The notes beneath the pieces are model-generated. The model made no database searches. It was not told the DNA's origin and saw only the letters and a list, made by a program, of their open reading frames with translations. Both the position numbers and the translations under genes were made by a program. Of a stretch of 64,000 nt of DNA, positions 24,011 through 36,300 are shown one piece after another (the first letter of the stretch is position 1; every line of letters begins with the position of its first letter). The DNA is from Tanytarsus gracilentus (Eukaryota > Arthropoda > Insecta > Diptera > Chironomidae), in NCBI GenBank assembly GCA_038502055.1, contig JAXRKN010000038.1:310001-374000 (forward strand), in the 5' to 3' direction.

Positions 24011-25028
24011 CTTTGCCAGAAAATTTAATTGAAACAAAAAGAGAAAATTCTTTTCTTAAAACTTTTCCCCGTAGATAGTTTTGCTGACTTGCTGCTGCTG
24101 CTGTTGGTTCTTTTTGTTGTTGTTGTTTCGAATGAGTAGAGAAGAGGAAAAAAATTGAAAAACAACTTTCAATTTTCTTGGTGTGTGTTTATTACTTTGT
24201 TCTCCTCGCACTATGATTCTCTCTCCCTACCTATGGCTCTTTTCGGCTCTGTGTCGAGTGAATTATTATTATTGTTGTTCGTGTGTGTATCGTCGTGCGT
24301 TTATTTTTACTTTTTCCTTCCTATTTTCCTCGACTCCAAATCTGATGATATTCTAATGAATGATTTCACGATTAAGAGGCGCACTATCGGAAGTCACACC
24401 AACGTCCTTCACGCAATTTTATTAGCGAGACGGAATATTTTTAACTCTTCTTCTTTGCTATACGTGAATTTGTATACGTGCAAGTCTCAACGCAATATAT
24501 TGTTGTTGAGGTCAACAACGATGGCAAAAATTTCCGACAAAACGCCAATTTTACGCAATTACCGCGTTTAAATTGAATTAATTCATCAACTGTAGCACTT
24601 TATTAAACGATTTCAATACTTTTTGACACTTTAATGCTCGCTTTTAGTGAGTATTTTGATACTTTTTAATTTTTACGCATTAGATTCTCGCTCTTTCGTT
24701 CGGGTAGGGTGATTTCACTGTATTTTACGAATTCACTGTATACGAGTGTAGACTTTAAATGATTTTGAATTTTTACGTTACGATTAGATAATTTTTAAAT
24801 AAAATATTTTTGTTGTGAAAAATTATTTTTATGAATTTTGATGATTTTCTAGAATTTTCCTCTTCACTTTTAGATGTTAATAAATTTAATGTTCACCGAA
24901 ATTCACGGGTTCAAATGGTTAAGGTTCCAATGAAAAATTATTTAATTAATTTTGACTCGCGTTAATCATCTTAATTTGTTTTTAATGAATTTTATTCTAA
25001 ATTATTCACGAAAGCTCTTTAATTAAAA
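24011..25028. other. Pdcd4 5' region and spacer to Gr A
   Basis: The right flank of Pdcd4 includes its 5' untranslated region with short CTG/GTT repeats (24084-24130). The AT-rich remainder to Gr A shows no exon. Gr A ends at 25029 on the same strand, so its 3' untranslated region occupies the right end. Confidence 0.5.
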
Positions 25029-27915
25029 CTAATGGTTCAAAAGTTGTAATTGAACCATCACAACTAGGTAAATAATTTCTGTTGAGACGACCTTTAATAA
25101 TAAATTCCAATCAAAGTCGAATAATCCACAGCTTAGCTTTTCAAATTCAAAATCAACATAAAGAATTAAATCATGCTGATCTTTTGATGAATTTGAAATT
25201 TTTCGTAGCATTTTTAAAATAGCTTTAACTTCATAAATTTTCATTTTTAAAATTAATTGTAGCATTAAGATTTTTTCTGAATTTTGCTTTAGGTTTGTCT
25301 GATTGAGCTGCTTCCAAAGCAAATTCCAGAAAAAATTAAAGCTAGTCGATCTCTTAGGAAAAGTTAATTTTCCCATGTTCATATGTTACTTCGGATTCTC
25401 CCGCCCATTTTCAAAATCTGCCCAAGTCTCAAATTTAAATCTTCCCGCGCTTTTTAAGAAAAAATTTTTGTTTAAAATTTATTCATTTTTTCTGAAAAGT
25501 TAACTTAAAAATAGAGAAATTCAAGAAAAGTTTAGTAAATCGACTTTATTACTTAATTTAAACTTGTTAAATATTCGCAGCAATAACAATAATACTTTGC
25601 ATCCTCGCATACATAAAAATCAGACGCCTTCAAAAAGGATTTAAGAGACGTCTTGAGGGGGAGAAGTTACACACGCTTCCGACGATATTCGCGACGAGCG
25701 AAGCCGGAGCAAAGTAGCGAGGCGACAAAGGAGAGAGCGTCGACGGAGAGAGCGTCGACGGAGAGAAAAGAACGAGAGAGAATTTTATTTTGTAAAAGAA
25801 AGAAGTTAAGAAAATAAAAATCAGTTCCGTTATAAACTTCAATCAAAATAGTTCATACGATAATTGTTAAAAAAAATATTTAATTACATACTTTTTATAT
25901 TTTCTTTAACTTTACCTTTCTTTCAATGAGATCTCCCAAAAGGCACGGTATTAAAACTTGAACATGCAAAAACGCAATTACAATCAAATAGAGTTTTATC
26001 GAATAATATTCTTCGATATTTTGACCAGCTATCTTGAATGCCACAACAAATATGAGTAAGATAATTGAAGTCACATTAGAACATGAAGCTATAGCAAATT
26101 GCCCTCCTAAAGCATGATTAAGCTCACTTATTATTTTGTTGAAATTTTTCACTAATTCCAGCAAATCATTGTCAAATTTTTTAATCGGTGATGAGTAAAT
26201 TTTTCTGAAACTCTATAATTATTTTTCCATTTTAATATTAATTAATTTTCTTACTTCAATTTTTCTAATGTCTGCTTGATTCCGTGGTATATAACGAATG
26301 ATGTATACAAATAAATTTCGAAAGGAGCAAAAAAGTAGAGGTTAAAAGTAATACTAAGAATCCAAGAATTTCTTCTTGTGTCAACCAGAGTTTCAATCAT
26401 GTAAGCAACTTTCAATGCTTGATTTATTAAAATAAATATTCGAAATGAAATTTGGTTATCAATCTGTAAAAAATATGTTGTCATTACTAATTGTTAGATT
26501 AGATTAGATTAGATTAGATAACAGTCAGGTAGCCACTACCGAAGTAGGAAGACGTCCGACGCAACCTCACATGATTGACCCGCGATTCCTCAGAAAAGCG
26601 AAGCCTAGTGGGCTACTTAGGCAAGTATCTACAGTCGATACGAACCACAGGTACGAACACACCCCTGACTGGAGTAAATACAATTAGATAATCATTAGTG
26701 AGAACCGATGCCGGGCAAACACCCTCTATCATCGGCTTTGGTTAATAGGGAATTTTAAAATACCTTTACGGCAATGTTAGTGTGTTAGTGTTTTTTTTTT
26801 TTGTAAGTTTTTGTTTTCGAATGATTTTTTGTTTGTAGTTTCTAGAGAAACTACGGTTAAGAACAGTCTTGTTTACTGAGCAGATATTACAGTTTCCAAC
26901 TAATCAAAACAAAATCAACATATTTTTCGTCTCAAATCACTTAGATAAAAGCCGTGATTCCACCACTACCTTCCTCAACTGAGACTAGTGTCCACAGTTG
27001 GTGTGTCGAGTCAAAATATATGTCCGTTGTCCATTTTAGAACAAACACAAACACAAACCCTCCCTCGAGATCGAAGTGTGCAAATCCCTTAACTCCTATC
27101 TATAAATATCCTTTCAAACAAAATTAAAAAAAAATTTATTTTGAAAATGAAATTTACCCAATTCACTTATCAACAAAAAAAAAACTTCCCCTGTTTAACC
27201 TAAACTTGTTTCAAAATAACTCCACTTCCGTTCCTCAACTGATCCTTACCGGATTTCAGTTGGACCCTGTCACACTTTTACCAAAATAAATTACATTACA
27301 TTACATAGTTACCCATGAAAGTTTTCTTGAAAAATCCTCAATGGAAAATTTTTCCAAAACAGACTTCCTTCCTTCCAAATTGAGTGTACTCGAACATTTT
27401 CTGTCACTACCTGTCCTAATCTAACTAACAAGCCACTTTTACCGACCCTAGCACTGCCAAAACCCAATTAATCACCGGAGCAAATTATTTTTGCAACTCA
27501 CTTTTTCAACGCACACTTCGATCTATATGTTGTCATTACTAATTGTTAAAATTAAATTCATTAAACTTACATTTGTCGCCAAAGCTTCAATTTTTTTATA
27601 AACTTTAAACACTTTCTTGCAGAGAAAAATATTAAGAATAGAAACAAGAACGTGATGAATTGCATACACAACAAGTTCAATCCAAGAAATGGCATTAAAT
27701 ATTCCCGGAGATCCAAAATAAAAATCAGAATTAAGAACAAGTAAACTATAAACCTCGGTAAAATTATTTAAAAGTTTTAAAGTAAGAAACAAAAATCCCA
27801 AAAGTGAAAATCTAAAATTTTCCGATGGATATTTGAAAATCATGATACCGAAAATCTTTGAGTAGTTGAATAAAATCTGCGTTAACGAGTAATTTTTAAT
27901 GTGGAAATCAAGCAT
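25029..27915 (-). CDS. Gustatory receptor, Gr A (disrupted intron, uncertain last splice)
   Basis: Insect gustatory receptors are seven-transmembrane ligand-gated channels of taste neurons. Exons in transcript order are 27571-27915, 26255-26463, 25916-26204 and a last exon ending at 25029. Exons 2 and 3 have exactly the lengths of Gr B (209 and 289 bp). The C-terminal box STEIIYLVVMVQLQ replaces the family's usual TQF ending with VQL. Intron 1 is swollen to 1107 bp by a retroelement; without it, it would be 55 bp. The intron before the last exon is also long (about 610-690 bp), and its acceptor is unclear: the site aligned to Gr B would create a frameshift, while an AG at 25308 (exon start 25307) keeps frame and gives 373 residues but adds about 24 residues. 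The last intron of the other receptors is precisely absent. The gene may be functional or decaying. Confidence 0.75.
25684..25775. repeat. GC-rich patch with 15-bp tandem repeat in Gr A intron 3
   Basis: Inside an otherwise AT-rich intron is a purine- and CG-rich patch with GGAGAGAGCGTCGAC repeated head-to-tail at 25730-25744 and 25745-25759, followed by a partial third copy. None of the other receptor genes has it. It looks inserted, but no terminal repeats or target duplication could be identified. Confidence 0.6.
26474..27548 (-). mobile_element. Non-LTR-type retroelement insertion with 23-bp target duplication
   Basis: TATGTTGTCATTACTAATTG plus TTA (23 bp) occurs identically at 26474-26496 and 27526-27548, bracketing about 1.03 kb of foreign sequence. 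At the left boundary stand five copies of TTAGA (26494-26518); read on the minus strand this is a (TCTAA)n 3' tail. A long target duplication with a simple-repeat tail at one end only is the hallmark of target-primed reverse transcription, so the element lies on the minus strand, sense to Gr A. The interior is non-coding with an internal T12 run near 26792. It is either a non-autonomous (SINE-like) copy or a fragment of a longer non-LTR element; no reverse-transcriptase residues were seen. Confidence 0.88.
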
Positions 27916-28061
27916 GATGATTAGTTGACGGTTGAAACTTTACTGAATAAAAAAAGTTAAATTTAATTAGTTTGATAATTCTGAAAAGACAACATATAAT
28001 TTAATTGAATTTATTGAGTAAGATAAAAAGCCAATCAATCATTCTTAAATTTTTTAGAACT

Positions 28062-29354
28062 CTAAATCGTTAGGTATTGAAACTGAGTCATTATCACAAG
28101 ATAAATTATTTCAGTTGACACCACCTGAAAAAAATTCACAAATGAAAATTTAATTAAATTTATTCTAAAATTTACCGTTACTAGAAATTTCCAATCGAAA
28201 TCAAATAAACCGCAACTCAATTTTTGACATTCAAGATTTACATCAAGAAGTTGAATGTCTTCTTGATCAAAGGAAGAGTTGTAAATTTTTCGTAGCATTT
28301 TATGGATCGACTTGAGCTGGAAAATGTTAAGAAAGTAATTTTAAAAGAACTTTCGAATTTTTACCTTTTTGTCAATTAATTCTCCCAGAAAGCAAGGTAT
28401 TATTATAAAGTTGTGTGAGAAAGTGACAATTTCCAAATATAAATCCGTCGAATATTGTTTTTCCAAATTATGACCGGCAAGTTTAAAAGCTAACACAAAC
28501 ATCAGTAAAATGAGTGCGATCAAGTTCGAACATGTTGCCACAAAAATTTGTCCTCCAAGGGATCGATTAAGAAGAAGTATAACGCTGTTGTAGTAATCCA
28601 TGGATTCGAGTAAATTGCAATCAAATTTAATTGATGGTTTAAAATGAATTTGTCTGAAAATAAATTTCAAAATTTTAAAGTTTTTTTAAAAGAGTGAAAA
28701 TATTTCAATGAATGGACTAAAAAATTTCCTGGATTGCCTTTATCGTTTTTACTTACTCTAATTCAAGACAAATTTTATTAATTCCTTTGTAAGTAACATA
28801 AGCTGCGTAAAAATAAATTTCGAATGGAGTATAAGTGTAAAAATTTGTCAAAACTCTTGCAAACCAAATGACAGGATTAGAATCAGTTAGGATTAAAATA
28901 GCGAAAGAAAATTTTATAAAAATGTTGATAAAAACTACAACTTTGAAAGATATATCATCGTGAAGCTACAAAATAAATTTTGATTACAAAAAATTTCATT
29001 CAGATGATGCATTGTTACCTCTTTGGCAATCACTTCAATTTCTCTAAAAAGTTTGAAAATATTTTTGCAAAAAACAACATTTAAAATTGACACTAACACA
29101 TGACTTGTTACATAAGCCACTAAATTTATAAATGAAATCGTGTTTAACACTCTCGATGGTCCAAAATAAAAAGTGTAATCGATGTCGACCGTTAAAGTCA
29201 ACTCAAATAAATTAAAAATTATTCTAAGCACTAAAAATAAGCATCCTTGAAAAGAGAGCTTAAAACAATTTGACGGATGTTGAAAAATTGAAAGACCAAA
29301 AATTTTCGAGCAATTAACAAGGAATTGCGTTAAGGTGTAATTTTTAAAAAACAT
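28062..29354 (-). CDS. Gustatory receptor, Gr B
   Basis: Five exons (29019-29354, 28757-28965, 28365-28653, 28176-28316, 28062-28124) encode 345 residues, slightly short for the family. The start is the ATG at 29354 (MFFKNYTLTQF), which aligns with Gr A; an in-frame ATG ten codons upstream is possible. The N-terminus carries the local FGLSIFQHPS motif after the first helix, followed by several hydrophobic segments, and the last exon ends in the Gr signature STEIIYLVIMTQFQ. The final phase-0 intron (28125-28175) is in frame and free of stops, so unspliced transcripts would still read through. This is the best intact reference for the Gr A/B type. Confidence 0.87.
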
Positions 29355-29502
29355 GATCACGCTTTGAATGTTCCTGTAAAACATAAATTTTTAGTTTGTA
29401 ACTTGAGACGTATTGAATTTTACATTAAAGAGACAAAAGATAATTAAATTTATTTCGGTTACTTCAATTTTTACGACCGTACTGAATTACAATTTATTTC
29501 AT

Positions 29503-30700
29503 TTAATTACTTTGAGTGTTTGAATGTTCAAACTGGGTGATGATGACAAGATAAATGGTTTCGGTTGAAATTACCTGGAAATTGATTATTTTATAAAAAT
29601 TAATTTTTAAGAATCTAAAATTTACCGTTTTTAAAAAATCCAAATTAAAATTGAAAAGACCGCAACCTAATTTTTCGACTTGCAAATTGACATCAAGAAG
29701 TGAAAGTTCATTTAAAGGTTGAAAATTCTTCCTACACATGGCTTGAATTTTCAACATCTAAAATAATTAATGAAATTTAAAATTCTTTATAGAAATTCAA
29801 ATTTAACCTTCTCATGCAAAAAATGTCCTGCGAAAGTTATTTGCAAAAGTGATAAATGGTTGACAAAAACGTGTATCATATTTTCAAAGTGACTGTAGTT
29901 AAAGTGCTGATAATCTTCCCTTCTGCCAATGATATAGCCGATTATGAAAAATGAGGTGATACCAAACAGTAAAATATTTGTTATAATCGCAAAGAGTTGA
30001 AAGCCTAAACATTTATTTATATGTTTTATAATTTTGTTGGTTTCATTCACAATCTTTAAAATTGTCTCCGTGTTTTCGAGAAGATTTGGACTTGTTGGAA
30101 AAATATTCCTTAAAAAAATTTAGTATTAATGAAATATTTAAAAAGTTCAATCACAAAAACTTACTTAAGAAAATTTTCCACATCACTTAATCTTTTAATT
30201 AACGAAGTTACAATCAAAAAATATAAATCAACTGGAGAGTAAGAAGCGATTAATGAAATGATCGTAAATGGTCTTTTACCAAACACATAAATTGTAAGTA
30301 AAAATCTAATCATGAAAATAACTGAGGGAAAAATGCTTTCACTTTCAATTTTTATTCGAATACATTTTAGAGTTAGATCAAAATTTTCAATCAATTTAAA
30401 GAGCTTAAAAATATTTTTACCAAACCCGAAAAATATAATTAAAGAAATCATTTTTGAAACTAACGCAGAAATTGATAAAATTATTGAAACGCACAACACG
30501 ACGCTCAATTTTTTAACAAATTCATACTTTCGTCCAAAAATTGTTCGATGAAATAAATAATAAAACATTATAAAGTTTACTAAAAACATTAAAATCCCAA
30601 ATTTTGAACGCTTAAATATTTTTGATGGATACTCAAAACTCATAAAACCAAAAATTTTGAGTAAGAATGCTAAAAATTTAAATTGCCATTTTAAAAACAT
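29503..30700 (-). CDS. Gustatory receptor, Gr C
   Basis: Four exons (30165-30700, 29808-30108, 29626-29757, 29503-29574) encode 346 residues. The first exon is continuous where Gr A, B, D, F and G have an intron after about 115 codons. After the first helix comes FGFMSFEYPS; the last exon encodes STETIYLVIITQFE, the gustatory receptor C-terminal signature. Exon lengths, and the loss of the first intron, match Gr E on the other side of MED23 almost exactly (536/301/132/72 against 539/301/132/69). No ligand can be inferred. Confidence 0.86.
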
Positions 30701-30927
30701 TTTTGTGACACTTAAAATTTTTTTGCCTTTAAGGAAATTCCAAATTTTAAAAGAAAATTAAAATTGTTACCGCTCTATCAAACTCTGAAGCTTGTATTAA
30801 GGGTGTCAATAATTTTTGTGGTGAAAGCCAAGCGAATATTAATTTATTAACATTAAAAAAATTAATTACATTGAATTAAACATTTATTAAAAACATCTAA
30901 AAATATTCATCAAACTTCGTGAATCAA

Positions 30928-32237
30928 TTAATTATTTAATAATTTTTGGAACTGCGTCATTGTGACGAAATATATTCCTTCAGCTGTCATCACCTAATTG
31001 ATTAATTTGAACAGCAAGTTTTTCTTTTGAAATAAATAAAATTTAAATGAAATTTCTCACCATTTTCAGAAGTTCCCAATCGAAATCAAAAAGTCCGCAA
31101 GACAAAATTGGAATTTTAAGATTAACATCTAAAAATTGTTCGTTTTCTTTTGAAGGAAATTTGTTGTAGATTTTTCTCGCAATTGCATGAGTTTCTTTTA
31201 GCTAAAATATAAAAAATATATTAGAAAACATTAATTTAAAATTTAATTATCTTACTCCACTTTTTATCGAATTTGTAAAATACGAAAGCTGTGCTAACAT
31301 TCCGTTTGAAAAAATTGATGAAATAAAAAAATTTATTCTCCATTTTGTCCAATCTTGATGATCACCTTCAAGCGGAATTGTCGTGCAAAAAATTGATATT
31401 AAAGAGCTCAAAAACATTTCAATAACGATGAACATAATTTGAATGCTCATGGAACTGTTCATTGAGTTTATGATATCATGAATTGAACTCAAAATTCCAA
31501 AAAGTTTTTGATCTAAAGATGTCAGAAAAACATTTTGCTGAATGCCACTAAAAAATATCAAAAATAATATATTTAAATAAATTTTTATAAATTTTTTTAC
31601 CTCAATTTTTCATTTAAGTTTTGAATTCTTTTAGTGATAATAAATGAAAGTACCATAAACTGTTCAAGAGTGAATGAAATCATTATGAAAAAATAAAAGC
31701 TGACATAGCCTCGAAAGCCATGAACGAGAATCGAGGTGGCGATGACATAAACCAATTTTATTAAATACAGCACACCTAAAGAGCAAAAATTTTTAACATC
31801 GTTTGTGATGATTCCGTTTAATTTCATCTAAAAATTATAAAAATGCTGAATAATAAGTTTAGTAAAATTTAAATTTGAAAATTTACCTCGTGTTCAAGTT
31901 TTTCCACTTTAATGAAAGTTTTCAGAATATTTTTTGATAAAATTACGTTCGTGATCATGACAAAAACGCTGCAAACATTTATCAAATATAATTCGGTAAA
32001 CGCTAAGAACATAAATGTTTTAATACTCTTCGAATAATTTGCAAAATATGAAGTTTTCAATGCTTCAATAATGAAATAAAACTGTAAAACATTTATTAAA
32101 AGATTAATAATAAATCCGGCAATTCCAAACAACGAAATTTTGAAAGAATTTTGTGGAAACTTGAAAATTGAAAATCCAAAAAAATTTGCCAAAAAATTTA
32201 GCTTCAATAAAATTTTTGGAACAAATATTTGACTCAT
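30928..32237 (-). CDS. Gustatory receptor, Gr D
   Basis: Five exons (31887-32237, 31601-31827, 31256-31547, 31061-31201, 30928-30993) encode 358 residues, intact throughout. The N-terminal FGFSIFKFPQNSFKISLFG block and the C-terminal AEGIYFVTMTQFQK signature are clear. Its last two exons are close to identical to those of Gr F although the N-terminal exons are much diverged. It is the first receptor downstream of MED23, about 1.1 kb away and separated from it by a foldback element. Confidence 0.88.
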
Positions 32238-33359
32238 GATGCTTCAACAGCAAATTATAATTTAAAAATAAAATAAGTAAAAAAATTTAATAAATCCTTT
32301 TTTTACAACTAGGTATTTGCACGGAAAAGTATTAAATAAAATAAAATCAGTAAAGATTTTGACATTTTCATACATTTTGTTATAGCTTCTTGTAAACTTA
32401 AAACTAAATTTTGGTATTTTTTATCGCAACATATTAAACATATGTATGCAATACTTGAATGAATTTAATATTGGAATTTAAGATCAAAAATTAGAGAAGT
32501 GGAGCGGTAATTTTTTTATTTGATTTTTTAAAAACCGCTCCACTTCTCAAATTTTTGGATCTTAAATTCCAATATTAAATTCATTCAAGTATTGCAAACA
32601 TATATTAATTATTTTGCGATAAAGCAAATACCAAAATTTAGATTTTTAAGTTCTCAAGAGAGCTATAACAAAATGTATGAAAATGTCAAAATCGTTAGTG
32701 ATTTTTTTTATTTAATACTTTTCCGTGCGAAATACCTAGTTGTACAAAGAGAAGGGAGTGTTTTAATTTTTTACTTATTTTATTTGTCCTTTTTCTGATC
32801 AAATTTATTGTCTTAATTTGGTAAAAAAATACATTAGAAAATTAGCGTGTATTTTAAATTGTTCGCGACCATAACTCCTAGACGAATCTCTCGAGTAAAT
32901 TTCACCGTTTGATTACTTTTTTTGAATTTTTATTTTATTGGTTCCAACACTGCATTAATCTTGTCAATGTATGAAAGTGATTTGGGGGTAAGACAGTGAG
33001 AGCGCATGATTACGAGGGAAGAGGGTGGTGGTGAGTTGATGGTGTTGAAGTATTGGAGCGCACGTAGAATTTTTTAAATATTTTTACCTTATTTTTAAAC
33101 AACACTGTTGCTTCGCAACAGCTGTTGAGCACGGCCGTCACATAGAGAAGAGAGAGAGAAAAGATACGATTGTGTGGGAGTAAGAGAGAAGGGAGAATGA
33201 CTTCCAACGACAAAAAATGTGTGATAATTAATCAATTAGGTGAAGTCATTAATTCAATTAATTAGGTAACAAACTTCTTCATAAATGATGTCACTTAGTT
33301 TTTAGAATTTTTGCTTTATTCATAAAAAAAACATAAAATAAATTTAAAAAAAAATAATT
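32238..33359. other. Spacer between MED23 and Gr D
   Basis: This holds the 441-bp foldback element (listed separately), then about 600 bp of AT-rich DNA with a purine-rich patch at 33000-33200. The MED23 3' untranslated region occupies the right end and the Gr D promoter the left. No exon was recognised. Confidence 0.5.
32304..32744. mobile_element. 441-bp foldback element (Tc1/mariner-like MITE)
   Basis: The whole element is a near-perfect inverted repeat of about 210 bp per arm around a short T-rich centre near 32517-32535. The outer ends are TACAACTAGGTATTT and its complement, and the arms meet at GAAGTGGAGCGGT / ACCGCTCCACTTC. If the outermost TA is the target duplication, the terminus is CAACTAGG and the class is Tc1/mariner; that is inferred from the TA alone. 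Small indels between the arms show age. A transcript would fold into one long hairpin. Confidence 0.82.
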
Positions 33360-36300
33360 TTAAATTCTGTTGATTTTTTGTTGCGCCATCGCTGCTGGTT
33401 GATGTTGAGCTCTCATTATTTGATCAATATTTGCCGCCACCACTGGTTTGGTTTCACTTTTGATGTCCTCAACACTCAATCGAGTTATAAATCGTAGTCT
33501 AGATTTCAATGGATTGCTCAATCTCTTGATGATCGGTTCCAGATCAACTTTCATTGAATCGCCAACAAACATGTATTTAATGTGATAGAGCATGTCACAA
33601 ATTGAATCCATATATTGAAGAACGCCATCTTCTCCGTTGGCTCTATCGACGAGCTCTAGAAGCTCATAATAAATTTTTGTAATTTCAATGACGTCTTTTG
33701 GATCGAGTCGTTGTAGGAAAGGTCCGAGGATATGATGAAGATACAGCAGTTGATATTCGGTTCGGATGTGCGGAACCAATTTCTCTCTAACATAAGTAAC
33801 AATTTTCGATGTTTGACCGACATTAAAGTGATGAAAAATGGAATGTGCAATTGCTAAAATCATGACAAATTTATGATCGAGCAACGCACATTTGACAGTT
33901 TTAAAACTAAACATGTCGAATGGAGATTGTCTGTACGTCCACTCAAACATTTGAGGAAGTTTAATGATCTCCTCTAAACGATCATAAATGATGCTCCAGT
34001 AGGATTCGGGAAGAGCTGCAACAATCAATCCAACAGCGTTTGTCCAGCTGTGAATATGTTGATGTGTGATTACAACAAGTCCATTAATAACGACATCGAA
34101 TATTTGATTAACGACACATTGAGGTGTGACTGGAAGACCCATCAGTTCGACTGCGGTCACGTAAACTCCATGAGTCGGTGCATTTGCGAATTCATTGAAT
34201 CGCCAATCGACGTTGGGAAAAACATTTTTGCCTTCAATAGCTAGATTTAGAGAATAATTAAAAATTAAAAATTATAAAAAATTATTAAGACACTTACTCT
34301 CGATGAGACGCTTAACAAGCGACATGTAATATGATAAATCAGGTTTCCATTTAACTATATTTGCTGCCATATTTGTTGATGGAGAATCTTCGGGAATTTG
34401 ATTCTTCACATACATTTGATACTGCTCAGTTAATGCCCAATTTTTTTCACGAACAGTGCACAATGATTGAATGATGGTTCCGATTAGCATTCGTTTGAGT
34501 AATGGACGATCCCTCAATTTTAACTCATAGTAAAAGAGAGTATTGTAAAGATAAGTGATTGGACGATCGTGAAACTTGTAGAGCATTCCAAGAGTCTTTA
34601 GAATTGACTCTAAAGGAGCAGCAATCGTTTCTACCGACATTTCCAAGTAGCGATGAATAACCAAGTCTAGGACTGGTAAAAATCTCAAGCAGACATTCCC
34701 GAAGTAAACCGGCAACGGCTGTGAATGTTCATCAGATGGAGCAAATTTCTCTGGAAATTCATTGTGGAATGCGACATGCTTCTCATGCCAGTTTGAAAGC
34801 TTCCAATATTCTGGTGAATTATTTTCAACAAATTTTATAACTCGATCTCTAAAGTGAGAACTTTTGATTAAAAGAAGTTGAATAACGAAAACCTGTGCAG
34901 TTGGCATGTCAATTTGATTTGATTCCTGAGTTCTTAGTGCGAGACATAAAACGAGTCTGTCAATGGTCACAATATTCCACTTCCAAATCATGTCATTGAT
35001 GCAATCAACCAATTTAGGGATTTGTTGACGTGATGATGAAAAAAGTGTAACTTCATAAAGAAGAAAATCACATAATGTTCTCAACTGTGCTGAAAAAAGT
35101 CGAGCGCCGATTCTTTCGAGGACTTTATAAGCAAGTTGACTCACTTCACCAGTTTCAGAAATCATCTTAAAAAGCAAGCATAAGAACGATGGTCTTTGAC
35201 TAAAGTAATTAATTGTGTCATTGTCATTGGGCATCGACAAAAAGTTTCTATATTCCTCTTCAATGTTTTTCTTAAGTATCTGCTTATCCTCGACGGGATG
35301 ATTGTGATTTGCATAAAAATCAGAAAGTGCTTTTGGAAAGCATGCTCTCGTATGATTGGCCCAATTATGTGGAGTGTTCTTCATGACAACAGTCAAAAGG
35401 TCCATTAGATAAGTGGTGCTTCCTCCTCCGCCTTCACCACCACCTGCAATTCTTAAATCTCCAGTTCCAGTAATGTGAATCGATCGTGCCATAGTTAAAA
35501 TGAGCACTCTATTAAGCTCTTCATTGTCATTGCTCACAAAAGCTAAATTTTTGGGTTCTGTTAAAAATCGTGAAAGTTGAAATTGAAACTCAAAACTTCC
35601 AAGACCAGTTAAAAGTCTCAATGCAGTTGATTCAAAGCAGAGATGGAGTTGAGCTTGGTTGATGTGTGAATTTTGAGTGAGATTATGAAGTTGTAGCAGC
35701 AATTGTGCTCGATAGTGTGCTTGAATGTGAAAGAGACGATATGAGAACATTTCAAGAAGTGTGTAAAGTATTGTCCATGCATTTGATTTGCAAACTGTTG
35801 GCAATAATCGACTGAGAAATCCTTTGATGCCAAGAGATTCAATTTCTGTGTAAACTAAAAGTCTTGAGTATGTCTCAACTAGAGCTGGTGAAATATGTGG
35901 AGTCATGTTGGGCATTGTTCCTTTAGTTTCTGCTTGTTTCATTAAATTATTCACAACACAATGAATAATTGACATTTTGGAATGAACTGTCAATGAATCC
36001 AAAATTACCATCGACAGTGGAACTGTTGTCAATGCTTGTTGTGCTGCTTGAGTTTGAGGCTTATTGTTGGTCAAAATTGTATCAATTAAAGCGCTCATTG
36101 GCCGACTGAAATATTCTTGATTTGTTGAGTAAGCGTTGCATAAAAGGGTCACAATGTAATCATCTCCAATTGTTAAGCTTTGCGATGTTGAGAGTTGCTG
36201 AAGAAACTCATAATGTTTTCTGAGTGCAGTTGGGATCGGTCGAATCACAACATTCTCAAGTTGAGCTTTCTTCAGGAGGTGAATGTAAATACAAGTTGCT

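Noticed and set aside
26494..26518. TTAGA repeats as telomeric sequence
   Set aside because: Only five copies, bounded by a 23-bp target duplication at a single retroelement end; the unit is not the insect TTAGG telomere repeat.
32304..32744. microRNA precursor
   Set aside because: Arms of about 210 bp are far too long for a miRNA hairpin; the termini and TA flanks fit a foldback transposon.
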